Under the pieces are notes generated by a model. It searched no databases and had not been told where the DNA came from. It saw only the letters and a program-made list of their open reading frames with translations. Shown in pieces: positions 18,908 to 31,852 of a stretch of 64,000 nt of DNA (position 1 is its first letter; every line of letters begins with the position of its first letter). The translations under genes and the position numbers were made by a program. The stretch is from positions 68,025,477 through 68,089,476 of the forward strand of contig NC_087066.1 in assembly GCF_963678635.1 (NCBI RefSeq), written 5' to 3'. Origin of the DNA: Symsagittifera roscoffensis. Taxonomy: Eukaryota > Xenacoelomorpha > Acoela > Convolutidae.

Positions 18908-20245
18908 ATGAGTGTAAACCAAAGCCGTTTTCGGTACGGGGCTTTTACAAATTCTTCATTGGAGATTTTTGATAAAGTCCCAGTTTTGGAAACAATTATG
19001 TCATCTTACACACAAGAAGTATTCCCCAGTACTTCTCTGGATGAAAGCAGTATTGAGTTTGAATTTGAAACGGATCGTAACCTCTACTAGGATATGCGTG
19101 ATACCCATCTTAGCTTAAAGCTTCAACTATTTAAAGGAAGATTGTTTGATGCTTTCAAAAAAGAAAAAGCAGAACATAAAGCAAAATCGGAGGAAGATTC
19201 AGATGAGGTACCACAAACTTACTTAACTTATGTAAACAATCTACTACATTCTCTATTCTCCAAACATTCTCTATTCTCCAACTGTGAAGTTTATTTTAAC
19301 AATACAATGGTTTACAATACCAATGGATTATATCCTCATAAGGCACAGATATCGAACGAATTCAACTCGTCAGCAGTGAGTAATAAAGGAATGCTTGCTT
19401 GTCATGGATACAGTTTTGAAAAAAATCCTGATGCATTTGATATGTATCCATTCACTGATAGAGCAAATTCCTTGGGAACAGGGATAACTTTTTCACTCTA
19501 TGGGAGGCTCGCCATTGATTTGTTTACTTGCGAAAAACTGTTGCTACCAAACACCAAAGTTCGAATTGAACTTATTCGAGCCAGACCTAATTTTTACATG
19601 TTATCTGATAATCCAAATGTCAGTCTGAAAATAGTTGATTGTTCGTTGTTTACTAGAAGAATTTTAGTTGCTGCACCTAATCATCAATACTTGCAATGGA
19701 ATCTGGAAAGAGAACCTGCACAATACAATTACATGGAAACTATAGCAAGAACCTTTATCCTTCCATCTCGTCAAAACCAGTTTATTCAGGAAAATGTTTT
19801 CAATAATGCCCCAATCAGAAGGATAGCTGTTGCATTGAATACAAATTCGGCTGTTGCGGGATCTTTTCATGAAAATCCTTTCAATTATCAACAATTTCAT
19901 TTGAGAGTGCTTAGAATTATTCGGGGTGGAAGAGCAGTTATTTCATTAGATACAACTTCGCCTTGTCGACCCTATGTTACAACAATGAAAGCAATGCAGT
20001 TTAACGAAGATTTTCCAGCTCTTCATATGGAAGATTTTCAAAATCACTATATTCTAGTTTTCGACTTGACTTCACTACAGGATGCTGCTGAACAGTTGCA
20101 TTATCCAGAACTTAGTGGAGAAAGCTTGAGATTAGAAATGTTTTTTCAGTTTCCCTTGGAGCAAGTAACGGAAGTGATAGTCTTGGGAGAAAGACTATCA
20201 AATGTTCAAATTGACAAATTCGGAACAGTTGCTAAAAATGTTTAG
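18908..20245 (+). pseudogene. Major capsid protein (double jelly-roll), one nonsense codon
   Basis: Maverick major capsid protein (hexon-like). ATG 18908 follows the core gene by one base. A single TAG (19088-19090) interrupts an otherwise continuous frame of 445 codons; the sequence on both sides (VFPSTSLDESSIEFEFETDR before, MRDTHLSLKLQLFKGRLFDA after) is typical of one capsid protein. Later blocks such as FDMYPFTDRAN, IELIRARPNFYM and HYILVFDLTS are also family-like. A perfect 18-bp tandem duplication (19246-19281) inserts six residues in the N-terminal region. The single stop is the only break. Confidence 0.9.
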
Positions 20246-20472
20246 TTTTTTTTGAGTTTTCAGGTTCCTATAAAAATATTGTAACTTTTTTGGAACTTTC
20301 CATTGTGATTGTCTCTGTACTACATATTTTGTTTTTCTTCAGACCTAAATCTCCAGAAAAACCAGCTAATAAATGCTGTTTAATTGAAAACCCACAACAT
20401 TTCTTCAACCTAGACTGTAAATCAGTGTTCAACAAGTTTTGTCCAGTTCACAAGTGTATGGGACTTTGTTGA
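20238..20472 (+). pseudogene. Small single-pass membrane ORF overlapping the capsid stop
   Basis: An ATG at 20238 overlaps the last codons of the capsid gene in another frame. After five codons it hits TGA at a T8 run (20246-20253); the adjacent frame across this run stays open to TGA 20470-20472 and encodes a hydrophobic segment (LELSIVIVSVLHILFFF) followed by a Cys-rich tail (KCC, CPVHKCMGLC). I infer a small membrane protein with a one-base homopolymer shift. No family recognised; the position between capsid and protease is suggestive of a virion membrane protein. Confidence 0.4.
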
Positions 20473-20584
20473 TTCAGTACCTAAATGCGAGTGAGTCAAT
20501 AACTTTAGGATTTTCCATCCTAAATTACAATATCATACTTTCCATTTCTTTGTTTTAGATGTAAATCAGCTAACATTTGCGAAA

Positions 20585-20982
20585 ATGGATAATTTTTCAC
20601 TTCTGCAAATTATTGAAAGAATTCCTGAACTCAGGTTCAAGTACATGGGATCTTACCCCTCTGATAAAGTACCTAAACTAACAAAATACTCTTTTGCAAT
20701 TGTTAACTCAGCTCCAAGCAATGATAGAGGGGAGCACTGGATCATGATGGCTCGACTGGATAAAACCTACTATTTTGCTGATTCTTTGGGTCGGAAAAGA
20801 ACAACTTATTCCTTTCTAAAAAAAAGTATCGGCGAATGGTTCCTCGAAAGCTACAAAAAACTGATAATTTGTGTGGATTTAACGCAATTTATTCAGCATT
20901 TCTTCTTTTTAAATTCTACCAGACAAACTTGAATAATATTCATGATGTGCATGTTTTGAATTTTATAAGTAATTTTATGTAA
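20585..20982 (+). pseudogene. Adenovirus-like cysteine protease, frameshifted
   Basis: Maverick maturation protease, a Ulp1/adenain-type cysteine peptidase that would cleave capsid precursors. From ATG 20585: catalytic His in RGEHWIMMARLD and the acidic residue in YYFADSLG are in the first frame. An A8 run (20818-20825) shifts the frame; the catalytic Cys block (NLCGFNAIYSAF type) and the end of the protein are in the next frame, stopping at TAA 20980-20982. Length about 132 codons, usual for this family. The annotated frame alone (to 20932) lacks the nucleophile. Confidence 0.88.
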
Positions 20983-20999
20983 ATTTGTAGTTTTTGTCA

Positions 21000-21610
21000 T
21001 TTCTAAGTGTAAATTATGGCAGTAAGTTTACAATACGATGCAGTGATTTATATACTTTCTTTGTAATTTAAACTTTTTTTTCTCAAAAAACTTGATTTTT
21101 TTCGAAGTCTCTGTAGGTTTCAGCATTGTTTCAATTAGATAGAAAGTATGACTATCGTTTCAATTAGATAGAAAGTAAGATTGTTTAATAAATTAGGTCA
21201 AATAATAGCTAACCTTATCGTTTTTTGAAGTTTTTTTGAAAAATTTGTCATAAAAATTCCAAGTTTTTACCCAAAAACTCTAACCATTGACTTACCATGT
21301 ATCAAAAAACTAATCAAAAGTCCTTCATTAGACAACCTACACGTAATTAACCTTCGATATTCACAAATTAGTTAACACGCGCCAACATTTTTGCAAAAAA
21401 AACTAGACTAAAACCAAAAAATTACGTTTTTCTTACCATTATCTTACCATCACACAAACCATAAAACCTTACCATCGGTATTCCCTATCTTAAAACATTG
21501 TAGACTCTATAACCAACCTTAATACATAGCCTGCTGACCGGATGCTCTATTCCCTATCTTAATACATGGGGGTCAGCAGGCAAACCCCCCCCCCCCCCCC
21601 CCCCCCCCAC
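21000..21610 (-). repeat. Maverick right terminal inverted repeat
   Basis: Reverse-complement partner of the left repeat, ending in a long C homopolymer. It has a single full copy of the tip module (hairpin arms at 21529-21538 and 21572-21581) where the left end has two, which explains most of the length difference. The inner boundary, just past the protease gene, is fuzzy by about 15 bp. Confidence 0.9.
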
Positions 21611-21616
21611 TTCAGC
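21611..21616. repeat. Maverick target-site duplication, right copy
   Basis: TTCAGC, identical to 4479-4484. Confidence 0.85.
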
Positions 21617-22296
21617 TCCAACATCTACTACTGGCGGTGATTGGTTGTTTGTTTTTTGTTGGTAGGACTTAAAAGAATTAAGAGTAAAATTGAAAAATCA
21701 GCCTTTTCGAAGCAACCTCTCTAGGAAAAATAATCTGTAAATTGACAAACATAATTTTCTCTCCATGCAGAGATGTTTTTTGCAATATCTATCTTGAAAA
21801 CCAATTTAAAAGTGAAAAGAGCTTAAATTGCCAGTGGTATTGAATTTCAAACCATGTAATCTTTCTATGTGAGTGCTCAAATTAAAAAAAAACACGCTGG
21901 CTCATAATTCGTTTCTACCGCTAAAAAGTGGGTGTCTGGAAATTGAAATTTAAGATTTTTAGATTTTAAATTCTGCAAAATTTGTGAAAAAAAGTGAAAA
22001 TTTTCAAACATTGAGAGGAAACAAAATAGATTTTGAGACAAAACGGATTATAATACGTTCAAATAACACGAAATCATTAGACCACAAGCTTAGTTTGTTG
22101 GCTCTTGTCTGAAGTAAAATAAGCATGATCAACAAAAAAGTAATAGCCGAAAAAATGACACCTCGCTTGAGTACCAAGATTTTTTATTGAGATGTCTCTT
22201 TCCCACTCTTCGTGAGCGGATAGAGCAAAAAAATTCAAAATTCAGTTCAAATACGAAAATCCTCCTTTGTTCTACTAACAATTAATTAGCGATTTT

Positions 22297-22860
22297 TGTA
22301 CGATTTGTTTCCCTCTTTGAAAAAAATGACTTTGTTTTCAAGCTTTAACTCTTTGTTGAGACATGTTTGGTATAGTAAAAGCTAATATATAGAGATAGAC
22401 TTGGAATGTTTTTTTTTCAAAATAAGGGTACTAGTTTTGACAGTTCCGTAGGCTTCATTTGCTTCAAGATTTTGGAGCAATTGAAAATTGTTTTTGGTTT
22501 TGATTACCTAAGTGCTTGTGTAGGGTTCATTTTTAGCGAAAATTACTTTTTATAATAGTTGACCAGGAAATCACTTTGAAAAACTCTTACTACTTCTTCG
22601 TGGTCTCTCTTTTCGATTTTTTTCTTTTGCGTTTGCGATTATCTTCAGAAAAATTAAATTTCAGGTACATTCCACAGTAAAAAAATTATTTTTATTTTTA
22701 CTCCAGGAAAATAATTTTCCAGTACAGTGTTCAGCAAGGAAAACCATTGCCGTACAAAACCATTGCCGTACTTAAGCTGAATTAAGTTTGCCGTAATTTG
22801 TCTTTTTGAACCTGAGCTGTTTGTCCAAAGCGTCTTAGAGATTTTTTAGAGAATAACTTA
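22297..22860 (+). repeat. Diverged direct repeat, copy 1
   Basis: Aligns by eye with 23660-24160: shared order of TTTGTACG..TTTGTTTCC, GAGACATG, GACAGTTCCG, TTTGCTTCAAGATTT, AACCATTGCCGTAC and CTGTTTGTC blocks. Many indels; an old duplication or two copies of one unknown dispersed repeat. Confidence 0.6.
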
Positions 22861-23659
22861 TTGTATCACTAAAATATGGAGAATGAGCAGAGCATTTTCG
22901 ATCTTCAAAACAAAAATCTTGGTGTAAATTTTTTGTCTAGGTAACTTGATCCTGAAATTTTTAGGTTATTTGTTTCAGAATTACCAAATTTTGTGGAATC
23001 TGGATCAGTTTGTGGAATCCACAAACAACTTTTTATATATGTTTATAGCAAACTTTAAGCGAAATCTGCAAATTGATTGCGGAGTGCCATAAAATCAGTA
23101 GATATAGAATTTTGAAAGTGGGTGATAAAATTTTCAAAATTGAGCTGTAATATCCAAAATAAAACAATTATTTTTGTTTTTCGGTTTTGAATACTTACAA
23201 AATTTGTGATGACATAAATCAGCTTGAGCAAGCAGTTTCTGATTATTTTCAGCCAATTTTAGGCAAAATTACAACCTAATGTTGTAATGCTGAAAGCTCA
23301 CTAGGATGTCCGCAATTGTCGAAACGTTTCAGATTTTGGTTTAAAGCGTCAGTTTCGATTACTTCTGTAAAAAAAAGAGCGGGCAACAATAATTTCATAT
23401 GAGCGGGCAACAATAATTTGTTGAAGTTTTCTCAATTTAATGTATTGTTTTCGCTACTTTTGAAGCCAGTTTTTCTCAACTGCAATCTCAAAATGAAGGC
23501 CAAAACCCCATTGAATGTTTTTTCAAAATCAAAATAAGGAACAACACTTTTGGATATGTTTTTACGTCATTTTTATAGCAAGAAGCTGGATCAATCCTTT
23601 GTCTGTTAATCGTCCTGGCCTGTAGTCAAACAGTGAATGAACGAACTGATTTGTTGGTC

Positions 23660-24160
23660 GCGTTTTTTTGTACGTTTTGTTTCCGTCTATGAAAAAAAAT
23701 GACTTACTTTCCAATCTATACTTCTTTGCTGAGACATGGTAAAAGCTAAAGTAAAAAGAGATTTTTTTTTTCTTCAAATTTTAACAGTTCCGAAAGTTTT
23801 ATTTGCTTCAAGATTTCGAAGCAAATGATTTTTTTTTGGTTTTCTTACATGAACGCTTGCGTAGGACTAGTTTTTTTTAAAGCAATTTTTTTACTAATCG
23901 GCGAAGAAAAAACACTGAAAAGTTCACTTCGTCTCGATTTTTATAAAAAAGTAAATTCTTTGTTTTATTTACTCTAGAAAAATTGCTCTCAAGTATGTTG
24001 TTCAACCATGAAAACCATTGCCGTACTAATTCAATAACAAAGCTGTAGCCGAAAAATGAGAACAATTTCTCGATTATAGCTGAATTAATTTTGTGGTAAT
24101 TTGCCGTTTTGATCGCGCGCTGTTTGTCAAAAGATTTTTAGAGATTTTCAGAGCGAGATC
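23660..24160 (+). repeat. Diverged direct repeat, copy 2
   Basis: Second copy of the segment at 22297-22860, about 1.36 kb downstream, same orientation. Confidence 0.6.
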
Positions 24161-25375
24161 AGTCGGCTTCCTTACTATCTGCTAATTTCTTTAAGCTTTT
24201 TTAAAATCATATCCGATTTTTTTGTGGCTCAACTTTGACAAGGTATGTTTAGAATTGTTTCGAGACATTTTCTTTTAAAAGATTTCTAAATTTTTTTCCG
24301 ACTGAATTTCATGTTAAATAAAGCTTTGTTTGAGTTTGTTTCCTCGATCAATTCGGAGCAGTGACCTATTTTCATCAGTTTTTTTGGAAGCTTATTTAGA
24401 TCATCTTTTGGTATATTTTACGAAATGATTTTTCGTCAAATGGTTTTTAATTTGCTTGAAAAGCTTTTTAGTTAATGTTTTTGTAGAACGATAACTTCTC
24501 TCAGCAAGAGACTTGGGGGTAAGGAAGCGTTAAGTGCTATCAGATCTCATATTACCTTCAAAAATTCGTTTTAAATTTATGCTTCTTATTTTCAGATATT
24601 TATTACTTCAAGATGACAAATTTACTTCATTATTCCTTTTTGTTTGTTGTAAATAAGATTTTTTCCGCTGTTTTTTCCTTACTCAATGTAATTAAAGCAT
24701 TTCGTTTTTAAACTTAACAGAACTTTTGGATAGCGAATTAAAAATTGAAATAGAGGACAGTTTTTTTGCCAGCTTTTTTCTGTTGTTTTTTTTTGTCTTT
24801 GTTTGTTTTTACTTCCTAACAAATTTTCATTTTAATTACTCAAGATATCTGGAACTTTTTTTTGCTAGTTGGTTCAAATTAGTGGCACAACGAATTTTGT
24901 GATCGTTTTTCTGTGCCGTTTTTTCAGCTTTTCAAAACTCCCATGTTTGGGTTTTTATGACCATTTTCCCGGTTTGTCTGCATAGTTACCCCTCGATGCT
25001 AATTCAAGGATGGTTGTTTTGTTACGCCCCTGGTTTTCCTTACAATGAATTTTATATGAGACAGGCAAGAAATTTTGGGTTGTTGTTTTTTCAATTTTTT
25101 GTGAAGTTTCGGTCGCTCTGTGTATCGCAAGTGGTGCGAAGCTCAGCTTCGCCTGTGTTTTCATAGTTCAGTTAAAAATAGGAAAAATGAAACAAAAAAA
25201 GCTCTGCCAATATTATTAATAACTGTGCCCGTAGAAGAAAGGGGAACCCAACAGTGCTAGCAATAGGGTCAAAAACTTCAGGAAAAAAGCCGTAAAAGAA
25301 AGCTTTGAAGACCATCATCTTAACCAGCGCTCAAAAATGCTAGCAATAGTGCCAAAAAATTGTGGAAAAAAATGT

Positions 25376-28300
25376 GAATAAAGCTTTGAAGATAATCATC
25401 TCAACCAGCGCATTGGAACCTTGTAAAATTTTCATCAACTGCCATCACAATTTTAAAATCATCAACTTAACTAGCGCGTTGAATCTATTTTCATATTGCA
25501 TCTCTTGCCCGCAGCATTTGAAAATCATCATTTTAGCTAGCGGGTTGAATCTATTTTCACGTTGCATCTCCTTTCATCACAACCTGAAAATTATCATCTT
25601 AACAAGCGCGTTGAACCTTTTTCACTCTACATCTCTTCAACCACAACTTGAAAATCATCATCTTAATTAACGCGCTAAATATTTTTTCATTTTGCATCTC
25701 TTGCCGTCACACCTTCAAAATCATCATCTTAACTACAGGGTTGAATCTATTCTCATTTTGCATCTGCCCTCACAAGTTGAAAGTTATCATCTTAATTAGC
25801 GCGTTGAATCTATTTTCATTTTGCATCTCTTGCCCGCACCACTTGTAAATCATCATCTTAACTAGCGGGTTGAATCTAATTTCACGTTGCATCTCCTTTC
25901 ATCAAAACCTGAAAATTATCATCTTAACAAGAGCGTTGAACCTTTTTCACTTTACATCTCTGCAACCACAACTTGAAAATCATCATCTTAATTAGCGCGC
26001 TAAATATTTTTTCATTTTGCATCTCTTGCCGTAACACCTTCAAAATCATCATCTTAACTACAGGGTTGAACCTATTCTCATTTTGCATCTGCCCTCACAA
26101 ATTGAAAATTATCATCTTAACTAGCGCGTTGAATCTATTTTCGTTTTGCATCTCTTGCCCGCACCACTTGAAAATTATTATCTTAGCTAGCGGATTGAAT
26201 CTATTTTCACGTTGCATCTCTTATCATCACAACTTGAAAAAATATCATCTTAACAAGCGCGTTGAATCCGTTTTTTTTTCATCTCTTGTCATCACAACTT
26301 GAAAATAAACATCTTAATTAGCGCAATAAATCTATTTTCGTTTTGCATCTCTTGCCCGCACCACTTGAAAATCTTCATCTTAACTACAGGGTTGAATCTA
26401 ATCACATTTTGCATCTGGTCTCACAAGTTGAAAATCATCATCTTAACTAGCGCGTTGAATCTATTTTCTTTCTGCATCTCTTGCCCGCGCCACTTAAAAA
26501 TCATCATCTTAACTAGCGGATTGAATCTCTTTTCACGTTGTATCTCCTATCATCACAACTTGAAAATTATCATCTTAACAAGCGCGTTGAACCCTTTTTC
26601 ACTTTACATCTCTGCAACCACACTTTGAAAATCATCATCTTAATTAGCGCGTTAAATATTTTTTTTTCATTTCGCATCTTTTGCCGTCACAACTTGAAAA
26701 TCATCATCTTAACTAGCGCGTTGAAATATTGTTAACTTTGCGTTTCTTGCCGTGGTCACAGCTTGAAAATCATTGTCTTTATTAGAGGGTTGAATCTCTT
26801 TTCACTTTGCTTCTCTTGTCGTCACAATTGAAATTCAAGGTCTTGACTAGTGCGTTGCATCTTTTTTCAAATTCATCTTTTGTCATCGCAAATAGAAAAC
26901 CATCATCTTAACTAGCGCATTGGATTTGTTTTCATTTTGCATCTCTTGTCATCACAACTTGAAAATAAACATCTTAAATAGAGCATTAAATCTAATTTCA
27001 TTTTGCATCTTTTGCCCGCAACACTTGAAAAGCTTCATCTTAACTACGGGGTTGAATCTATTCTCATTTTGCATCTGCCCTCACAAGTTGAAAATCATCA
27101 TCGTAACTAGCGCTTTGAATCTATTTTCATTTTGCATCTCTTGCCGTCGTGACAGCTTGAAAATCATTGTCTTTATTAGAGGGTTGAATCTCTTTTCACT
27201 TTGCTTCTCTTGTCGTCACAATTGAAATTCAAGGTCTTGACTAGTGCGTTGCATCTTTTTTCAAATTCATCTTTTGTCATCACAAATCGAAAACCATCAT
27301 CTTAACTAGCGCATTAAATTTGGTTTCATTTTGCATCTCTTGTCATCACAACTTGAAAATAAACATCTTAAATAGTGCATTAAATCTAATTTCATTTTGC
27401 ATCTCTTGCCCGCTCCACTTGAAAATCTTCATCTTAACTACAGGGTTGAACCTATTCTCATTTTGCATCTGCTCTCACAAGTTGAAAATCATCATCTTAA
27501 CTAGCGCGTTGAATCTATTTTCTGTTTGCATCTCTTGCCCGCACCACTTGAAAATCTTCATCTTAACTAGCGGATTGAATCTCTTTTCACGTTGCATCTC
27601 CTATCATCACAACTTGAAAATTATCATCTTAACAAGCGCGTTGAACCCTTTTTCACTTTACATCTCTGCAACCACACTTTGAAAATCATCATCTTAATTA
27701 GCGCGTTAAATATTTTTTCACTTTGCATCTTTTGGCGTCACAACTTGAAAATCATCATCTTAACTAGCGCGTTGAATTATTATTAAGTTTGCATCTTTTG
27801 CCGTGGTCACAGCTTGAAAATCATTGTCTTTATTAGAGGGTTGAATCTCTTTTCACTTTGCTTCTCTTGTCGTCATATTTGAAATTCAGGGTCTTGACTA
27901 GTGCGTTGCATCTTTTTTCAAATTCATCTTTTGTCATCACAAATCGAAAAACATCATCTTAACTAGCGCATTGAATTTGTTTTCATTTTGCATCTCTTGT
28001 CATCACAACTTGAAAATAAACATCTTAAATAGTGCATTAAAACTAATGTCATTTTGCATCGCTTGCCCGCACCACTTGAAAATCTTCATCTTAACTACAG
28101 GGTTGAATCTATTCTCATTTTGCATCTGCGCTCACAAATTGAAAATCATCATCTTAAATAGCGCGTTGAATCTATTTTCATTTTGCATCTCTTGCCGTCG
28201 TGACAGCTTGAAAATCATTGTCTTTATTAAAGGGTTGAATCTCTTTTCACTTTGCTTCTCTTGTCGTCACAATTAAAAATCAAGGTCTTGACTAGTGCGT

Positions 28301-31300
28301 TGCATCTTTTTTCAATTTCATCGTTTGTCATCACAAATCCAAAACCATCAACTTAACTAGCGCATTGAATTCGTTTTCCTTTTGCAATTTTTGTCATCAC
28401 AACTTGAAAATAAACATCTTAAATAGTTCATTAAATCTAATTTCATTTTGCATCTCTTGCCCGCACCAATTGAAAATCTTCATCTTAACTACAGGGTTGA
28501 ATCTATTCTCATTTTGCATCTCCTATCATCATAAGTTGAAAATCATCATCTTAACTAGCGCGTTGAATCTATTTTCATTTTGCATCTCTTGCCCGCACCA
28601 CTTGAAAATCATCATCTCAACTAGCGGATTGAATCGCTTTTCACGTTGCATCTCCTATCATCAAAATTTGAAAATCATCATCTTAACTAGCGCGCTGAAA
28701 TATTATTTACTTTGCATCTCTTGCCGTCGTCACAGCTTGAAAATCAGTGTCTTTATTAGAGGGTTGAATCTCTTTTCACTTTGCTTCTCTTGTCGTCAAA
28801 ATTGAAATCCAAGGTCTTGACTAGTGCGTTGCATCTTTTTTCAGTTTCATCTTTAGTCATCACAAATCGAAAACCATCATCTTAACTAGCGCATTGAACT
28901 GGTTTTCATTTTGCATCTCTTGTCATCACAACTTGAAAATAAACATCTTAATTAGTGCATTAAATCTAATTTCGTTTTGCATCTCTTGCCCGCACCAGTT
29001 GAAAATCTTCATCTTAACTACAGGGTTGAATCTATTCTCATTTTGCATCTGCCCTCACGAGTTGAAAATTATCATCTTAACTAGCGCGTTGAATCTATTT
29101 TCTTTTTGCATCTCTTGCCCGCACCACTTGAAAATCATCATCTTAACTAGCGAATTGAATCTCTTTTCACGTTGCATCTTCTATCATCACAACTTGAAAA
29201 TTATCATCTTAACAAGCGCGTTGAACTCTTTTTCACTTTACATCTCTGCAACCACAACTTGAAAATCATCATCTTAATAAGCGCGGTAAATATTTTTTCA
29301 TTTTGCATCTTTTGCCGTCACAACTTGAAAATCATTATCTTAACTAGCGGGTTGAATCAGTTTTCTTTTTCATCTTTTGTCATCAAAACTTGAAAATCAT
29401 CATCTTTACTAGCGCGTTGAATTATGATTCACTTTGCATCTCTTGCCGTCGTCACAGCTTGAAAATCATTGTCTTTATTAGAGGGTTGAATCTCTTTTCA
29501 CTTTGCTTCTCTTGCCGTCAAAATTGAAATCCAAGGTCTTGACTAGTGCGTTGCATCTTTTTTCAGTTTCATCTTTTGTCATCACAAATCGAAAACCATC
29601 ATCTTAACTAGCGCATTGAATTTGTTTTCATTTTGCATCTCTTGTCATCACAACTTGAAAATAAACATCTTAATTAGTGCATTAAATCTAATTTCGTTTT
29701 GCATCTCTTGCCCGCACCACTTGAAAATCTTCATCTTAACTACAGGGTTGAATCTGTTCTCATTTTGCATCTGCCCTCACAAGTTGAAAATCATCATCTT
29801 AACTAGCGCGTTGAATCTATTTTCGTTTTGCATCTCTTGCCAGCACCACTTGAAAATCATCATCTTAACTAGCGCGCTGAAATATTATTTACTTTGCATC
29901 TCTTGCCGTCGTCACAGCTTGAAAATCAGTGTCTTTATTAGAGGGTTGAATCTCTTTTCACTTTGCTTCTCTTGTCGTCAAAATTGAAATCCAAGGTCTT
30001 GACTAGTGCGTTGCATCTTTTTTCAGTTTCACCTTTTGTCATCACAAATCGAACACCATCATCTTAACTAGCGCATTGAAATTGTTTTCATTTTGCATCT
30101 CTTGTCATCGCAATTTGAAAATAAACAGCCTAATTAGTGCATTAAATCTAATTTCGTTTTGCATCTCTTGCCCGCACCACTTGAAAATCTTCATCTTAAC
30201 TACAGGGTTGAATCTATTCTCATTTTGCATCTGCCCTCACAAGTTGAAAATCATCATCTTAACTAGCGCGTTGAATCTATTTTCTTTTTGCATCTCTTGC
30301 CCGCACCACTTGAAAATCATCATCCTAACTAGCGAATTGAATCTCTTTTCACGTTGCATCTTCTATCATCACAACTTGAAAATTATCATCTTAACAAGCG
30401 CGTTGAACCCTTTTTCACTTTACATCTCTGCAACCACAACTTGAAAATCATCATCTTAATAAGCGCGTTAAATATTTTTTCATTTTGCATCTTTTGCCGT
30501 CACAACTTGAAAATCATTATCTTAACTAGCGGGTTGAATCAGTTTTCTTTTTCATCTTTTGTCATCAAAACTTGAAAATCATCATCTTAACTAGCGCGCT
30601 GAAAAATTATTTACTTTGCATCTCTTGCCGTCGTCACAGCTTGAAAATCAGTGTCTTTATTAGAGGGTTGAATCTCTTTTCACTTTGCTTCTCTTGTCGT
30701 CAAAATTGAAATCCAAGGTCTTGACTAGTGCGTTGCATCTTTTTTCAGTTTCATCTTTTGTCATCACAAATCGAAAACCATCATCTTAACTAGCGCATTG
30801 AATTTGTTTTCATTTTGCATCTCTTGTCATCACAACTTGAAAATAAACATCTTAATTAGTGCATTAAATCTAATTTCGTTTTGCATCTCTTGCCCGCACC
30901 ACTTGAAAATCTTCATCTTAACTACAGGGTTGAATCTGTTCTCATTTTGCATCTGCCCTCACAAGTTGAAAATCATCATCTTAACTAGCGCGTTGAATCT
31001 ATTTTCTTTTTGCATCTCTTGCCAGCACCACTTGAAAATCATCATCTTAACTAGCGAATTGAATCTCTTTTCACGTTGCATCTTCTATCATCACAACTTG
31101 AAAATTATCATCTTAACAAGCGCGTTGAACCCTTTTTCACTTTACATCTCTGCAACCAAAACTTGAAAATCATCATCTTAATAAGCGCGTTAAATATTTT
31201 TTCATTTTGCATCTTTTGCCGTCACAACTTGAAAATCATTATCTTAACTAGCGGGTTGAATCAGTTTTCTTTTTCATCTTTTGTCATCAAAACTTGAAAA

Positions 31301-31852
31301 TCATCATCTTAACTAGCGCGTTGAATTATGATTCACTTTGCATCTCTTGCCGTCGTCACAGCTTGAAAATCATTGTCTTTATTAGAGGGTTGAATCTCTT
31401 TTCACTTTGCTTCTCTTGCCGTCACACTTGAAATTCAAGGTCTTGACTAGTGAGTTGCAACTTTTTTCAATTTCATCTTTTGTCATCAGAAATCGAAAAC
31501 AATCATCTAAACTAGCGCATTGAATTTGTTTTCATTTTGCATCTCTTGCCATCACAAGTTAAAATTCATCATTTTAAGTTCCGGGTTGAATCTATTCTCA
31601 TTTTGCATCTGCCCTCACGAGTTGAAAATCATCATCTTAACTAGCGCGTTGAATCTATTTTTAATTTGCATCACTTGCCCGCACCACTTGAAAACCATCA
31701 TCTTAACTAGCGCATTGATATTGTTTTAATTTTGCATCTCTTGCTATCACAAGTTAAATTTCATCATTTTAAGTTCCGGGTTGAATCTATTCTCATTTTG
31801 CATCTGCCCTCACAAGTTGAAAGTCATCATCTTAACTAGCGCGTTGAATCTT
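25376..31852. repeat. 66-bp-unit satellite array, left part
   Basis: About 6.5 kb of tandem units near 66 bp, core CATCATCTTAACTAGCGCGT followed by TGAATCTATTTTCATTTTGC and CATCTCTTGCC. Variants alternate regularly, giving higher-order blocks of about 460 and 722 bp (sum 1182), for example blocks starting 28894, 29616, 30076, 30798 and 31520. Because 66 is a multiple of three, one strand shows long open frames of 22-residue repeats; they are a by-product. The array is interrupted at 31852 by the LTR element and resumes at 54794. Confidence 0.93.

Larger units (their letters stand above)
4485..21610. mobile_element. Maverick/Polinton DNA transposon (17.1 kb), decayed
   Basis: Self-synthesising virus-like transposon with long terminal inverted repeats, a 6-bp target duplication, protein-primed DNA polymerase B, a retroviral-type integrase, an FtsK/HerA-type packaging ATPase, an adenovirus-like cysteine protease, and major and minor capsid proteins. 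Gene order is polymerase leftwards and the rest rightwards. Termini are G/C runs whose length differs between ends (A plus 12 G on the left, a longer C run on the right). Polymerase, integrase, both capsid genes, core gene and protease each carry at least one stop or frameshift, several at homopolymer runs, so the copy looks non-autonomous as assembled. Confidence 0.96.
21617..25375. other. Non-coding flank with an old internal duplication
   Basis: No supported gene in 3.7 kb. It is AT-rich with many poly-T runs. Two diverged copies of a segment of about 500-560 bp lie at 22297-22860 and 23660-24160, sharing blocks such as GCTTCAAGATTT and AACCATTGCCGTAC. From about 25245 to 25400 two copies of a roughly 90-bp unit (CTAGCAATAG..GCTTTGAAGA) grade into the satellite. 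Confidence 0.65.

Noticed and set aside
24955-25166. 69-codon frames on both strands with a palindromic GCGAAGCTCAGCTTCGC
   Set aside because: Mirror frames over the same DNA with no signal peptide, splice or homology support; the 17-bp palindrome alone is not enough to call a gene.
25362-31729. Many open frames of 60-146 codons with repeated Leu-Lys-Ile-Ile motifs
   Set aside because: They come from a 66-bp satellite whose unit length is a multiple of three; frames start and stop with unit variants and carry no gene signals.
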